Below, in pieces: positions 5,594 to 12,406 of a stretch of DNA of 12,406 bases (position 1 is the stretch's first letter; every line of letters starts with the position of its first letter). The translations under genes and the position numbers were made by a program. Origin of the DNA: an uncultured Clostridia bacterium (GTDB lineage: Bacteria; Bacillota; Clostridia; Lachnospirales; Lachnospiraceae); assembly GCA_946186175.1 (NCBI GenBank), contig CAMHMG010000073.1, positions 1-12,406 on the forward strand, in the 5' to 3' direction. The notes below the pieces were generated by a model. That model searched no databases and was not told the origin of the DNA. It saw nothing but the letters and a program-made list of their open reading frames with translations.

Positions 5594-7438
5594 ATGAAGA
5601 AGAAAACAGATGCCGGTTTCAGAAAACGGTTTGAAGAAAATATAGATGAGCTTAGATGGCTCTACATGGAACTCTATCACAATGATGAGAGAGCTTTCAA
5701 ATACTTCTGTGATATGCTGGAACGTGCATATCATGAAAGAAGTGAAACATTGAAGAATTGGGATAAAAAAAGAACGGAAAAGCCGGGATGGTATCATGAT
5801 AATGAGAGATATGGAATGCTCATGTATGTGGAGAATTTTGATAAGACCATACAGGGGGTAAGAGATCATTTGGATTATATCAACGAGGTTGGGGTCAATT
5901 ATCTTCATTTGATGCCTTTACTTGCAAGTCCTGAGGGAAGAAGCGATGGTGGATATGCGGTTTCTGATTTTAAGACTGTAGAACCCAAATATGGAAGTAT
6001 TGAAGATCTGGCAATGCTATCGGAAGAATGCCATAATGAAGATATCAGTATTTGTCTTGATTTTGTAATGAATCATACAAGTGAGGATCATGAATGGGCC
6101 AGACGTGCTAGAAAAGGCGATATTGAGTGCCAGAAAAGATATTTTTTCTATGACAACTGGGATATTCCTGATCAATTTGAAAAGACGGTTCCACAGGTGT
6201 TTCCGCAGACGGCGCCCGGTAATTTTACATGGTGTGAAGAGGCACAAAAGGTTGTAATGACCACCTTTTATCCCTATCAGTGGGATCTTAATTATGCGAA
6301 TCCTGTGGTGTTTAATGATATGACGGAGAATCTATTGTATTTGTGCAATAAGGGTGTTGATATTGTAAGACTTGATGCAACGCCATATATCTGGAAAGAG
6401 CTTGGGACAAACTGCCGTAATCTTCCGCAGGTTCATAGTTTGGTTCGAATGATGAGGATTGCTTCGGAGATTGTTGCTCCCGGTACGTTGCTGCTAGGAG
6501 AGATTGTTATGGAACCCAAAGAGGTTGTGCCATATTTTGGTACACCGGAAAAACCGGAGTGTCATCTTCTTTATAACGTTACGACAATGGCAAGCACGTG
6601 GCACACCGTTGCAACTGCTGATGTCAGGCTGCTACGCCATCAGCTTGGAACTATATTTGCATTGCCTAAAGAGTATGTTTTCCTTAACTATTTAAGGTGT
6701 CATGATGATATAGGATGGGGATTGGATTACAAGTTCCTACAGAATTTTGGCTTCAACGAGGTGGCACATAAGAAATACTTAAATGATTATTTTCGTGGGT
6801 ATGTATATGGAAGTAATGCACGTGGTGAATTGTATAATGATGATCCAAGATTAGGTGATGCAAGATTATGCGGAACAACCGCTTCTTTGAGTGGGATAGA
6901 GGCTGCAGAATATGAGAAAAATCAGGAAAAATTAAAAAGAGGTATAGCCCTTGATATTATGCTCCATGCATTTTTATTAACCCAGTCAGGAATTCCCGTA
7001 CTATATAGCGGAGATGAGATAGGAATGCTTAATGATTATACCTACCATGATAATCCACTTAGAGCATCTGATAGCAGATATCTTCACAGAGGATACTTAA
7101 ACTGGGATGAAGTCAAGAGAAGAAAAACTAAAGGTACACGTCAGAATCAGATATTTACAGCAATTGACAAGCTTAGAAAATTGCGTTTTGCAAATGAAGT
7201 ATTCCATTCAGAAGCAGATACATGGATTGTAGATACCTCGAATGACCATGTGCTGGGTATAGGAAGATATTATAACGGTCAGAAGTTAATAGCTTTCTTT
7301 AACTTCAGTAAAGATCCTCAGAAGATATATACAGCTGAGCGGGAAGAATATAAGAACATGCTCACACGTACAAAGACATATATAGAAAGATATGAACTTG
7401 GTGGATATGAGTTCGCATGGCTGGTAAAGAAATATTAG
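5594..7438 (+). CDS. GH13 amylosucrase-like enzyme (GH13_4 type)
   Basis: This 614-residue cytoplasmic enzyme has no signal peptide and is close to the length of Neisseria amylosucrase (about 636). An all-helical N domain (about 1-75) is followed by a (beta/alpha)8 barrel. Visible catalytic residues are nucleophile Asp261 (DIVRLDAT), acid/base Glu303 (LLGEIV) and transition-state Asp371 (RCHDD), with Arg259, His161 (NHT) and His370. Asp118 (RSDGGYAV) and Arg495 (SDSRYLHR) match the salt-bridge pair that closes the sucrose pocket in amylosucrases. The insert at about 376-445, including GSNARGE and GDARLCGTTASL, matches the B' domain. Known members turn sucrose into alpha-1,4-glucan plus fructose, or hydrolyse it; the sequence alone cannot separate these. 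AGGAG at 5584-5588 sets the start. It follows the sugar transporter genes and may have its own promoter. Confidence 0.9.
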   Translation: MKKKTDAGFRKRFEENIDELRWLYMELYHNDERAFKYFCDMLERAYHERSETLKNWDKKRTEKPGWYHDNERYGMLMYVENFDKTIQGVRDHLDYINEVGVNYLHLMPLLASPEGRSDGGYAVSDFKTVEPKYGSIEDLAMLSEECHNEDISICLDFVMNHTSEDHEWARRARKGDIECQKRYFFYDNWDIPDQFEKTVPQVFPQTAPGNFTWCEEAQKVVMTTFYPYQWDLNYANPVVFNDMTENLLYLCNKGVDIVRLDATPYIWKELGTNCRNLPQVHSLVRMMRIASEIVAPGTLLLGEIVMEPKEVVPYFGTPEKPECHLLYNVTTMASTWHTVATADVRLLRHQLGTIFALPKEYVFLNYLRCHDDIGWGLDYKFLQNFGFNEVAHKKYLNDYFRGYVYGSNARGELYNDDPRLGDARLCGTTASLSGIEAAEYEKNQEKLKRGIALDIMLHAFLLTQSGIPVLYSGDEIGMLNDYTYHDNPLRASDSRYLHRGYLNWDEVKRRKTKGTRQNQIFTAIDKLRKLRFANEVFHSEADTWIVDTSNDHVLGIGRYYNGQKLIAFFNFSKDPQKIYTAEREEYKNMLTRTKTYIERYELGGYEFAWLVKKY

Positions 7439-7442
7439 AAAA

Positions 7443-7476
7443 AGAGAAAGAAGAGCAGTAATGTTCTTCTCTTTCT
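7443..7476 (+). terminator. Possible terminator after the GH13 gene
   Basis: AGAGAAAGAAGA (7443-7454) pairs with TCTTCTCTTTCT (7465-7476) at 11 of 12 positions counting one G-U, with a 10-nt loop, four bases after the stop. The stem is purine/pyrimidine-biased and lacks a T-run right after it, so termination may be weak. Confidence 0.4.
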
Positions 7477-7480
7477 GCTA

Positions 7481-7509
7481 TTGTAATTATAGATTTTTTG
7501 CGTTATAAT
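7481..7509 (+). promoter_or_regulatory. Promoter P1 of the chemotaxis receptor gene
   Basis: TTGTAA (7481-7486) and a perfect TATAAT (7504-7509) are 17 bp apart, a near-consensus sigma-A promoter. It lies directly after the GH13 gene and makes the receptor an independent unit. No motility-sigma (sigma-D) box was seen. Confidence 0.65.
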
Positions 7510-7514
7510 GTAAT

Positions 7515-7543
7515 TTGTTGGAAGGGATTATTGTTAATATAAT
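7515..7543 (+). promoter_or_regulatory. Promoter P2 of the chemotaxis receptor gene
   Basis: TTGTTG (7515-7520) and TATAAT (7538-7543), again 17 bp apart, form a second promoter 34 bp downstream of P1, still 44 bp before the chosen start codon. Confidence 0.5.
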
Positions 7544-7587
7544 CTGTGTCCTGCATGAATAACATAAGCTAAATGGGGGCTGGTATA

Positions 7588-9279
7588 ATGGGTATGATTA
7601 ATGGGAAAAGGATAGGACTTAAGCAGTTGCTTATTATGTTTGCAATGATTCCGCTGATAGCTGCGGTACTAATAATGGCCATATGTTCCGCAAACCTTAT
7701 GAAGAGTAATATTGAGAAGAATATTAGGGACGAACTTAAGGTGGCTTCTCAGGGACTTAGAGGGTATTATGAATATGATCTGATTAATAACTATGATCTT
7801 GAAGATGGTTTTGTTGTTTATGATCCGGAAGAATTTATAGATAGAATATATAAAGAAACAGGTGTTTCCCTTACTCTTTTCAAGGGTGATACAAGATTCA
7901 TGACATCTATACGTGATGATAAGGGAGAAAGGATTGAGGGAACACAAGCAGATCCTAAGATTTGGAAACAGGTTTCCGGCAATAAAGATTATTATGGTGA
8001 TGGAGTCGTCATCAACGGAACAGAGTATTATGTATATTATGAACCGTTACTTGGTTCGGATGGCAGTGTTGTTGGTATGTCATTTGCCGGAAAACCTGCT
8101 AATGGCATACATGCAGATGAAAGGCATCTATACGTTGTATTGATCGGAATAGGGATAGTGCTTGGTGTTGTATTTGCAATAGCTGCATTATTTTTAGGAA
8201 GAGAGGTTACTAACCCGATTAGTGAAGTTGCTAAAGGGATGGAGCAGCTGTCCAATGGAGCAGTTAATGTTGATTTTGATTCATCGGTGAATGTTACAGA
8301 GATCAATCAGCTGGTTGAAAGTGCAAAACGTCTTTCATCACAGCTTAGATCATCTATAAGTGGTATTATTGGTCATACTGGGGAACTTATTGCACAGGGT
8401 AACAGCATGGAAACATCTTCTACCGAGAATGCAGGTAATATGGAGAATCTCTCCAGAGCAGTTGAAGAGATTGCCAACGGAGCCGGCTCGATGGCTCATG
8501 ATGTGCAGATGGCAGCGGAATCGGTTGCAGATGTTATGAATACTCTTGAATCTATCAACACTTCGGTTGAGAGTACACAACAGGCTACAGAGATCATGAA
8601 CACCGGCAGCAGAAAGGTTGTTGAAGATTTCGATATTCTGATCAAGGGTACAGACGAGTCAATTAATAAACTTAAAGATATTGATGAGAAGATGACTACA
8701 GTTAAGAGAGCAGTTGACGATGTTAATAATGCGGCTGAAGAGATCAATGATATTGCATCTCAGACGAATCTTCTTTCACTGAATGCATCTATTGAAGCTG
8801 CAAGAGCCGGAGAGGCGGGAAGAGGCTTTGCTGTTGTTGCAGGAGAGATTAGTAGCTTATCGGATCAGTCCAACATGGCTGCAGGAACTATTAAAGAGAT
8901 TATGATCAACCTTGAAAGACAGACAATGGAGGCTGTTAAGAGTGTATCAGAGCTTTCGGTGATGATGCAGAAGCAAGGCGAGACCTCCAAGAAATCACAG
9001 AAAAGTCTTAATGAACTGATTAGTGCTATCGAGGATACCGAACAACAGGTAGAATCTGTTAGAGAGGGCTCTGATGAAGTGTCTGCAGTATGCGATAAGT
9101 TGAATGAAATTATACATAATCTTTCAGCGATATCTGAGCAGAACGCTGCATCTGCTGAAGAGACCAGTGCAAGTATTGAACAGGTTACCCTTAATACCGC
9201 TAATATTCGTGGTATAGTTGAAGGTTTGAATAATGTTGCAGAAGATTTGAAAGATATTACAGATTATTATTCGGTATAA
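7588..9279 (+). CDS. Methyl-accepting chemotaxis protein with Cache-like sensor
   Basis: This transmembrane chemoreceptor has 563 residues from the ATG at 7588; an in-frame ATG at 7573 would add five. The later start is preferred because GGGGG (7575-7579) can serve as ribosome site, whereas nothing suitable precedes 7573. Helix 1 is at about 13-38. An external sensor of about 140 residues follows, with SLTLF, a YYG..V turn, G-EYYVYYEPL and VGMSFAGKP typical of single-Cache domains. Helix 2 (about 181-203) leads to a HAMP domain and a long coiled-coil signalling domain. The hairpin tip that contacts CheA/CheW is at about 384-420 (SQTNLLSLNASIEAARAGEAGRGF). No C-terminal NWETF-like tether is present. 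The ligand is unknown. Its place beside a sugar locus hints at sugar or metabolite sensing, but it has its own promoters and terminator. Confidence 0.93.
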   Translation: MGMINGKRIGLKQLLIMFAMIPLIAAVLIMAICSANLMKSNIEKNIRDELKVASQGLRGYYEYDLINNYDLEDGFVVYDPEEFIDRIYKETGVSLTLFKGDTRFMTSIRDDKGERIEGTQADPKIWKQVSGNKDYYGDGVVINGTEYYVYYEPLLGSDGSVVGMSFAGKPANGIHADERHLYVVLIGIGIVLGVVFAIAALFLGREVTNPISEVAKGMEQLSNGAVNVDFDSSVNVTEINQLVESAKRLSSQLRSSISGIIGHTGELIAQGNSMETSSTENAGNMENLSRAVEEIANGAGSMAHDVQMAAESVADVMNTLESINTSVESTQQATEIMNTGSRKVVEDFDILIKGTDESINKLKDIDEKMTTVKRAVDDVNNAAEEINDIASQTNLLSLNASIEAARAGEAGRGFAVVAGEISSLSDQSNMAAGTIKEIMINLERQTMEAVKSVSELSVMMQKQGETSKKSQKSLNELISAIEDTEQQVESVREGSDEVSAVCDKLNEIIHNLSAISEQNAASAEETSASIEQVTLNTANIRGIVEGLNNVAEDLKDITDYYSV

Positions 9280-9312
9280 TCTGCAAGGTGGCTAATTGAG
9301 ATGAGCAATCCG

Positions 9313-9349
9313 GACGCTGTTTTCCGCATTAGGTAAGCAGCGTCTTTTT
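9313..9349 (+). terminator. Intrinsic terminator after the chemotaxis receptor gene
   Basis: GACGCTGTTT (9313-9322) pairs with AAGCAGCGTC (9335-9344) over 10 positions with one G-U, and is followed at once by TTTTT (9345-9349). It is a classic rho-independent terminator 33 bp after the receptor stop. Confidence 0.85.
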
Positions 9350-9387
9350 ATAGAAAAACAATCAATAGTAAGGAGAAATAAAAAATC

Positions 9388-11229
9388 ATGGCAGAGTCAA
9401 TGAAGGGTTTGAAAAGAACCCACAGATGTACAGAAGTAAGTAACATGAATGTGAATGAGACCGTAACCGTTATGGGTTGGGTTGCTAAGAGTCGTAACAA
9501 AGGCGGAATTATTTTCGTTGACCTTAGAGATCGTAGTGGTATTCTTCAGGTAATTTTTGAGGAGGATAAATGTGGAGCGGAGAGCTTCGTAAAAGCTGAG
9601 AAACTTAGGAGTGAATTTGTTGTTGCAATTACAGGTGAAGTTGCTCTTCGTGCAGGTGGGATCAATAAGAACCTTGCAACAGGTGATATAGAGATAATAG
9701 CTAAGGATATCAGGATTCTTTCGGAGTCAGAGACACCTCCGTTTCCTATCGAGGAGAATTCCAAGACTAAGGAAGAGATACGTTTAAAATATAGAACCTT
9801 AGATCTTAGAAGACCTGACCTTCAGAGGAATCTTATACTTAGAAGTAAGGTTGTGAGCATAATCCGCAACTTCCTTGCAGATGAGGGTTTCTTAGAGATT
9901 GAAACACCTATACTTAACAAGTCAACTCCAGAGGGAGCAAGAGATTATCTTGTGCCAAGCCGTGTTCATCCGGGTTCATTTTATGCGCTTCCGCAGTCAC
10001 CCCAGATATTCAAGCAGCTGCTCATGGCATCAGGTTATGACCGCTACTACCAGGTTGCAAAATGTTTCCGTGACGAGGATCTTCGTGCAGACCGTCAGCC
10101 CGAATTTACCCAGATAGACATGGAGTTATCATTTGTTGATATAGATGATGTATTAGATGTCAATGAGAGACTGCTTGCAAGAGTATTCAAGGAAGCAATT
10201 GGTGTAGATGTTCCGCTTCCTATTCAGAGAATGACATGGGCTGAGGCTATGGAACGCTTTGGTTCGGACAAGCCGGATATCAGATTTGGCATGGAGCTTA
10301 AGAATGTAACAGATATTGTTAAGGACTGTGGATTTGGAGTGTTCACCGGAGCTGTTGAAAATGGCGGTTCGGTTAGAGGTATCAATGTAAACGGTCAGGG
10401 CGCTATGCCTCGTAAGAAGATAGACGCACTTGTTGATTTTGCAAAGGGTTATGGTGCAAAGGGACTTGCCTATATTGCAATTGCAGAGGATGGTTCGTTC
10501 AAGTCCTCATTTGCCAAGTTTATGACAGACGAGGAGATGAATAATCTGATTGCAGCACTTGAAGGAAAGCCGGGAGATCTTCTATTGTTTGCGGCAGACA
10601 GAGATAAGATCGTATTCTCTGTGCTTGGAGCGCTTAGATGTGAGATGGCTTCACAGTTAGAACTTACCAGGAAGGATGACTACAGATTCCTCTGGGTAAC
10701 AGAATTTCCTGTATTTGAGTGGTCAGATGAAGAAGAGAGATATCAGGCTATGCACCATCCGTTCACAATGCCGATGGAAGAAGATCTGGAAATGTTAGAG
10801 CAATCACTTGCCGAGATGGAAAGCGGCAAGGGATTTACGGAGTCTAAGGATTCCGGAATGAGCAGAGCTAGAGCGAAGGCTTATGATATAGTATTAAATG
10901 GTGTTGAGCTTGGCGGAGGTTCTGTCCGTATCCATCAGGATGATATTCAGGAGAAAATGTTCAAGCTTCTTGGAATCAGCGAAGAGGATGCCAATGACAG
11001 ATTTGGATTCATGCTTACAGCATTTAAGTATGGTGTACCACCTCACGCAGGACTTGCATTCGGTCTTGACAGAATGATAATGCTTATGACGGGTGCTGAG
11101 TCTATCCGTGATGTTATCGCATTTCCTAAGATCAAGGATGCAAGCTGCTTACTTTCTGATGCGCCGTCGACAGTTGACAAGAAGCAGTTAGATGAGCTTT
11201 GCATTGAAGTTAAGGTCAGTGAAGAATAA
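9388..11229 (+). CDS. aspS: Aspartyl-tRNA synthetase
   Basis: This is a 613-residue class II synthetase that charges tRNA-Asp with aspartate in the cytoplasm. The layout is the bacterial type: an N-terminal OB-fold anticodon domain (about 8-115; VMGWVAKSRNKGG, FVDLRDRSG), motif 1 (about 162-176, ending in ETPIL), motif 2 (about 227-246; FRDEDLRADRQPEFTQ), the GAD insertion (about 295-420) and motif 3 (about 555-566; GLAFGLDRMIML, Arg562 for ATP). The length is normal for bacterial enzymes (about 590). AGGAG at 9371-9375 lies 12 bases before the chosen ATG, rather far; ATG 9400 would be worse. It is separated from the receptor gene by a terminator, and no clear promoter was found in the remaining 38 bases. 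hisS, a frequent partner in clostridia, is not adjacent. Whether it also charges tRNA-Asn cannot be settled here. Confidence 0.97.
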   Translation: MAESMKGLKRTHRCTEVSNMNVNETVTVMGWVAKSRNKGGIIFVDLRDRSGILQVIFEEDKCGAESFVKAEKLRSEFVVAITGEVALRAGGINKNLATGDIEIIAKDIRILSESETPPFPIEENSKTKEEIRLKYRTLDLRRPDLQRNLILRSKVVSIIRNFLADEGFLEIETPILNKSTPEGARDYLVPSRVHPGSFYALPQSPQIFKQLLMASGYDRYYQVAKCFRDEDLRADRQPEFTQIDMELSFVDIDDVLDVNERLLARVFKEAIGVDVPLPIQRMTWAEAMERFGSDKPDIRFGMELKNVTDIVKDCGFGVFTGAVENGGSVRGINVNGQGAMPRKKIDALVDFAKGYGAKGLAYIAIAEDGSFKSSFAKFMTDEEMNNLIAALEGKPGDLLLFAADRDKIVFSVLGALRCEMASQLELTRKDDYRFLWVTEFPVFEWSDEEERYQAMHHPFTMPMEEDLEMLEQSLAEMESGKGFTESKDSGMSRARAKAYDIVLNGVELGGGSVRIHQDDIQEKMFKLLGISEEDANDRFGFMLTAFKYGVPPHAGLAFGLDRMIMLMTGAESIRDVIAFPKIKDASCLLSDAPSTVDKKQLDELCIEVKVSEE

Positions 11230-11248
11230 TCGTAAACTGGTAAGTTGC

Positions 11249-11274
11249 TTAATATTTAGAGATAAAAATATTAA
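11249..11274 (+). other. A/T-only inverted repeat after aspS
   Basis: TTAATATTT (11249-11257) and AAATATTAA (11266-11274) form a perfect 9-bp stem with an 8-nt loop, 20 bp after the aspS stop. It lacks G/C pairs and a T-run, so it is not a convincing terminator. It may be a weak 3' structure or chance in A/T-rich DNA. Confidence 0.35.
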
Positions 11275-11302
11275 TAGTTAAGGTAATGTTAAGATTAATA
11301 GA

Positions 11303-11331
11303 TTTTACCGCTAAGAATCCTCTGGTATGAT
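11303..11331 (+). promoter_or_regulatory. Possible promoter of the DUF975 gene
   Basis: TTTTAC (11303-11308) and TATGAT (11326-11331) are 17 bp apart in the 203-bp spacer between aspS and the DUF975 gene. A weaker alternative is TTGTGA (11367-11372) with CATATA (11391-11396). Nothing else recognisable lies in the spacer apart from the A/T inverted repeat. Confidence 0.4.
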
Positions 11332-11432
11332 AGGTTCATAAAGTTAAGAGAGCAGTTTTGATGAGATTGTGATCATAAAGCTGCAGATAACATATAACCC
11401 ATACATGGATAAATATTAAAGGAGGAGTCGTT

Positions 11433-12338
11433 ATGTGGGATAGAAAGAAATTAAAAGAAGTAGCAAAAGAAAAGTTTCAGGCTAATTATTGGAAATGTGT
11501 TTTAGTTGCGTTATTATTCAGCTTTATCATGGGAGGAGTCGGATACGGCGGCTATCGTGGTAATTATAACTTTAACAACTTCAATAATAACAGTATTAAT
11601 CAATCATCAGGAAAAGATACTTCTAAAGATGATGATCTCTTCGACGAGGATGATCCGGATGATGCAAAGGTCAAGGCGGCATATGAAAGTCAGCTTGGCA
11701 AAGATATAAAAGATGCTATCAAAGATGCTGAAAAAGCAGATAAAGAATCAAGACAAATATTTAATAAGCTTAAGGATTTGGATGGCCCGGGTATGGCAGC
11801 TTTTGTTGTAGCTTTAGTAATAGTTGTAGTGATATTTGTATTGATAGCGGTAACTATAGGCATTATGTTTGACGCATTTTTACTCAACCCAATTGAGATA
11901 GGATGTGCAAAGTTCTTCTATAAGAATTTAAGTGAACCTGCAAAGGTATCTAATGTAACCAGTGGTTTTGATTATGGCTACAAGAACAATGTTAAGACAA
12001 TGCTTTGGAGAGACGTATATTTAATTCTCTGGTCTATGCTCTTTATTATTCCGGGCATTGTCAAATCATATGAGTATAAGATGATTCCTTATCTTTTGGC
12101 TGAGAATCCGGATATGACTAAGGAAGAGGCATTTGCAGAAAGTAAGAGAATGATGGATGGTCAGAAATGGAGAGCTTTTGTATTAGACCTTTCATTCATT
12201 GGTTGGGATATTCTTTCAGGATTATTCACCTTTGGATTGCTTTCAGTATTCTTTGTTGCACCTTACAAGAGATCTGCTCAGGCAGCATTGTATGACGCAC
12301 TCAAATATGGAACACCGGCTAATCAGATTGAGGCATAA
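11433..12338 (+). CDS. DUF975 family membrane protein
   Basis: This 301-residue integral membrane protein belongs to the DUF975 family, common in Firmicutes and of unknown function. It shows the family N-terminus (DRKKLKEVAKEKFQANYWKCVLVALL), helices at about 20-40, 120-150, 193-212 and 250-277, and the conserved WSMLFIIPGIVKSYEYKMIPYLLAENPDM region (200-228), then AFAESKRMMDGQKWRAF and the C-terminal AQAALYDAL. AAAGGAGG at 11418-11425 lies seven bases before the ATG. It appears to be a single-gene unit. Unusual is the stretch at about 43-118 between the first two helices: first Asn-rich, then Asp-rich (KDDDLFDEDDPDDAK), then a charged helix rich in Lys/Asp/Glu. Family members usually have a shorter link there, as far as I recall. 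No function can be assigned. Confidence 0.9.
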   Translation: MWDRKKLKEVAKEKFQANYWKCVLVALLFSFIMGGVGYGGYRGNYNFNNFNNNSINQSSGKDTSKDDDLFDEDDPDDAKVKAAYESQLGKDIKDAIKDAEKADKESRQIFNKLKDLDGPGMAAFVVALVIVVVIFVLIAVTIGIMFDAFLLNPIEIGCAKFFYKNLSEPAKVSNVTSGFDYGYKNNVKTMLWRDVYLILWSMLFIIPGIVKSYEYKMIPYLLAENPDMTKEEAFAESKRMMDGQKWRAFVLDLSFIGWDILSGLFTFGLLSVFFVAPYKRSAQAALYDALKYGTPANQIEA

Positions 12339-12406
12339 AATTCGGGTTTGGACGCGAAACTCTTATACATTTTTACGCATAGCAGTTTGTCTGATTAACT
12401 TCTTTC

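Noticed and set aside
9280..9387. T-box or other tRNA-sensing leader before aspS
   Set aside because: No T-box core sequence (GGTGGnACCGCG-like) and only a single ordinary hairpin with T-run are present. It is best read as the terminator of the receptor gene. A TATAAT at 9275-9280 lacks a -35 box at proper spacing.
11249..11274. Terminator of aspS
   Set aside because: The inverted repeat contains only A/T pairs and no T-run follows, so it is listed as an inverted repeat of unknown role.
12339..12406. Terminator or gene start at the end of the window
   Set aside because: No convincing stem with T-run, ribosome site or reading frame is visible in the last 68 bases.

Overview
The window reads as chromosomal DNA of a low- to mid-GC anaerobic Firmicute, most likely a motile Lachnospiraceae member (Butyrivibrio/Roseburia/Pseudobutyrivibrio-like). 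This rests on strong AGGAGG-type ribosome sites, the protein style (S/T/E-rich lipoprotein linkers, DUF624 and DUF975 membrane proteins, LacI/ABC sugar loci) and the presence of a chemotaxis receptor. The assignment is inferred from style, not from a marker-gene comparison. All nine genes lie on the + strand and are intact.

Region 1 (1-7480) is a sugar-uptake and use locus. A LacI-family regulator (29-1072) is followed by a 187-bp control region holding a promoter and three related operator-like sites. Next come a lipoprotein solute-binding protein (1260-2612), two ABC permeases (2695-3795 and 3795-4667, coupled by a 1-bp overlap), a DUF624/YesL-type membrane protein (4672-5415) and a cytoplasmic GH13 enzyme of the amylosucrase type (5594-7438). 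The simplest reading is that the transporter imports sucrose or a sucrose-containing sugar. The enzyme would then split it, either building alpha-1,4-glucan and releasing fructose or simply hydrolysing it. No ATPase, fructokinase or GH32 enzyme is present, so a shared MsmK/MsmX-type ATPase elsewhere is presumed. Expression seems tuned inside the locus by a hairpin terminator after the binding protein, a terminator-like hairpin inside the first codons of the DUF624 gene, and a separate promoter with a highly folded leader ahead of the GH13 gene.

Region 2 (7440-9350) carries a methyl-accepting chemotaxis protein with an extracytoplasmic Cache-like sensor, two good tandem promoters and a clear terminator.

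Region 3 (9388-11229) is aspS, the bacterial-type aspartyl-tRNA synthetase.

Region 4 (11433-12338) is a DUF975 membrane protein with an unusual charged, Asn-rich loop, behind a 203-bp spacer holding a possible promoter. The last 68 bases show nothing recognisable. No mobile elements, CRISPR arrays, tRNA or rRNA genes were seen.

No wholly new system is evident. The most interesting material is regulatory: the phased operators, the in-gene hairpin of the DUF624 gene and the structured GH13 leader.
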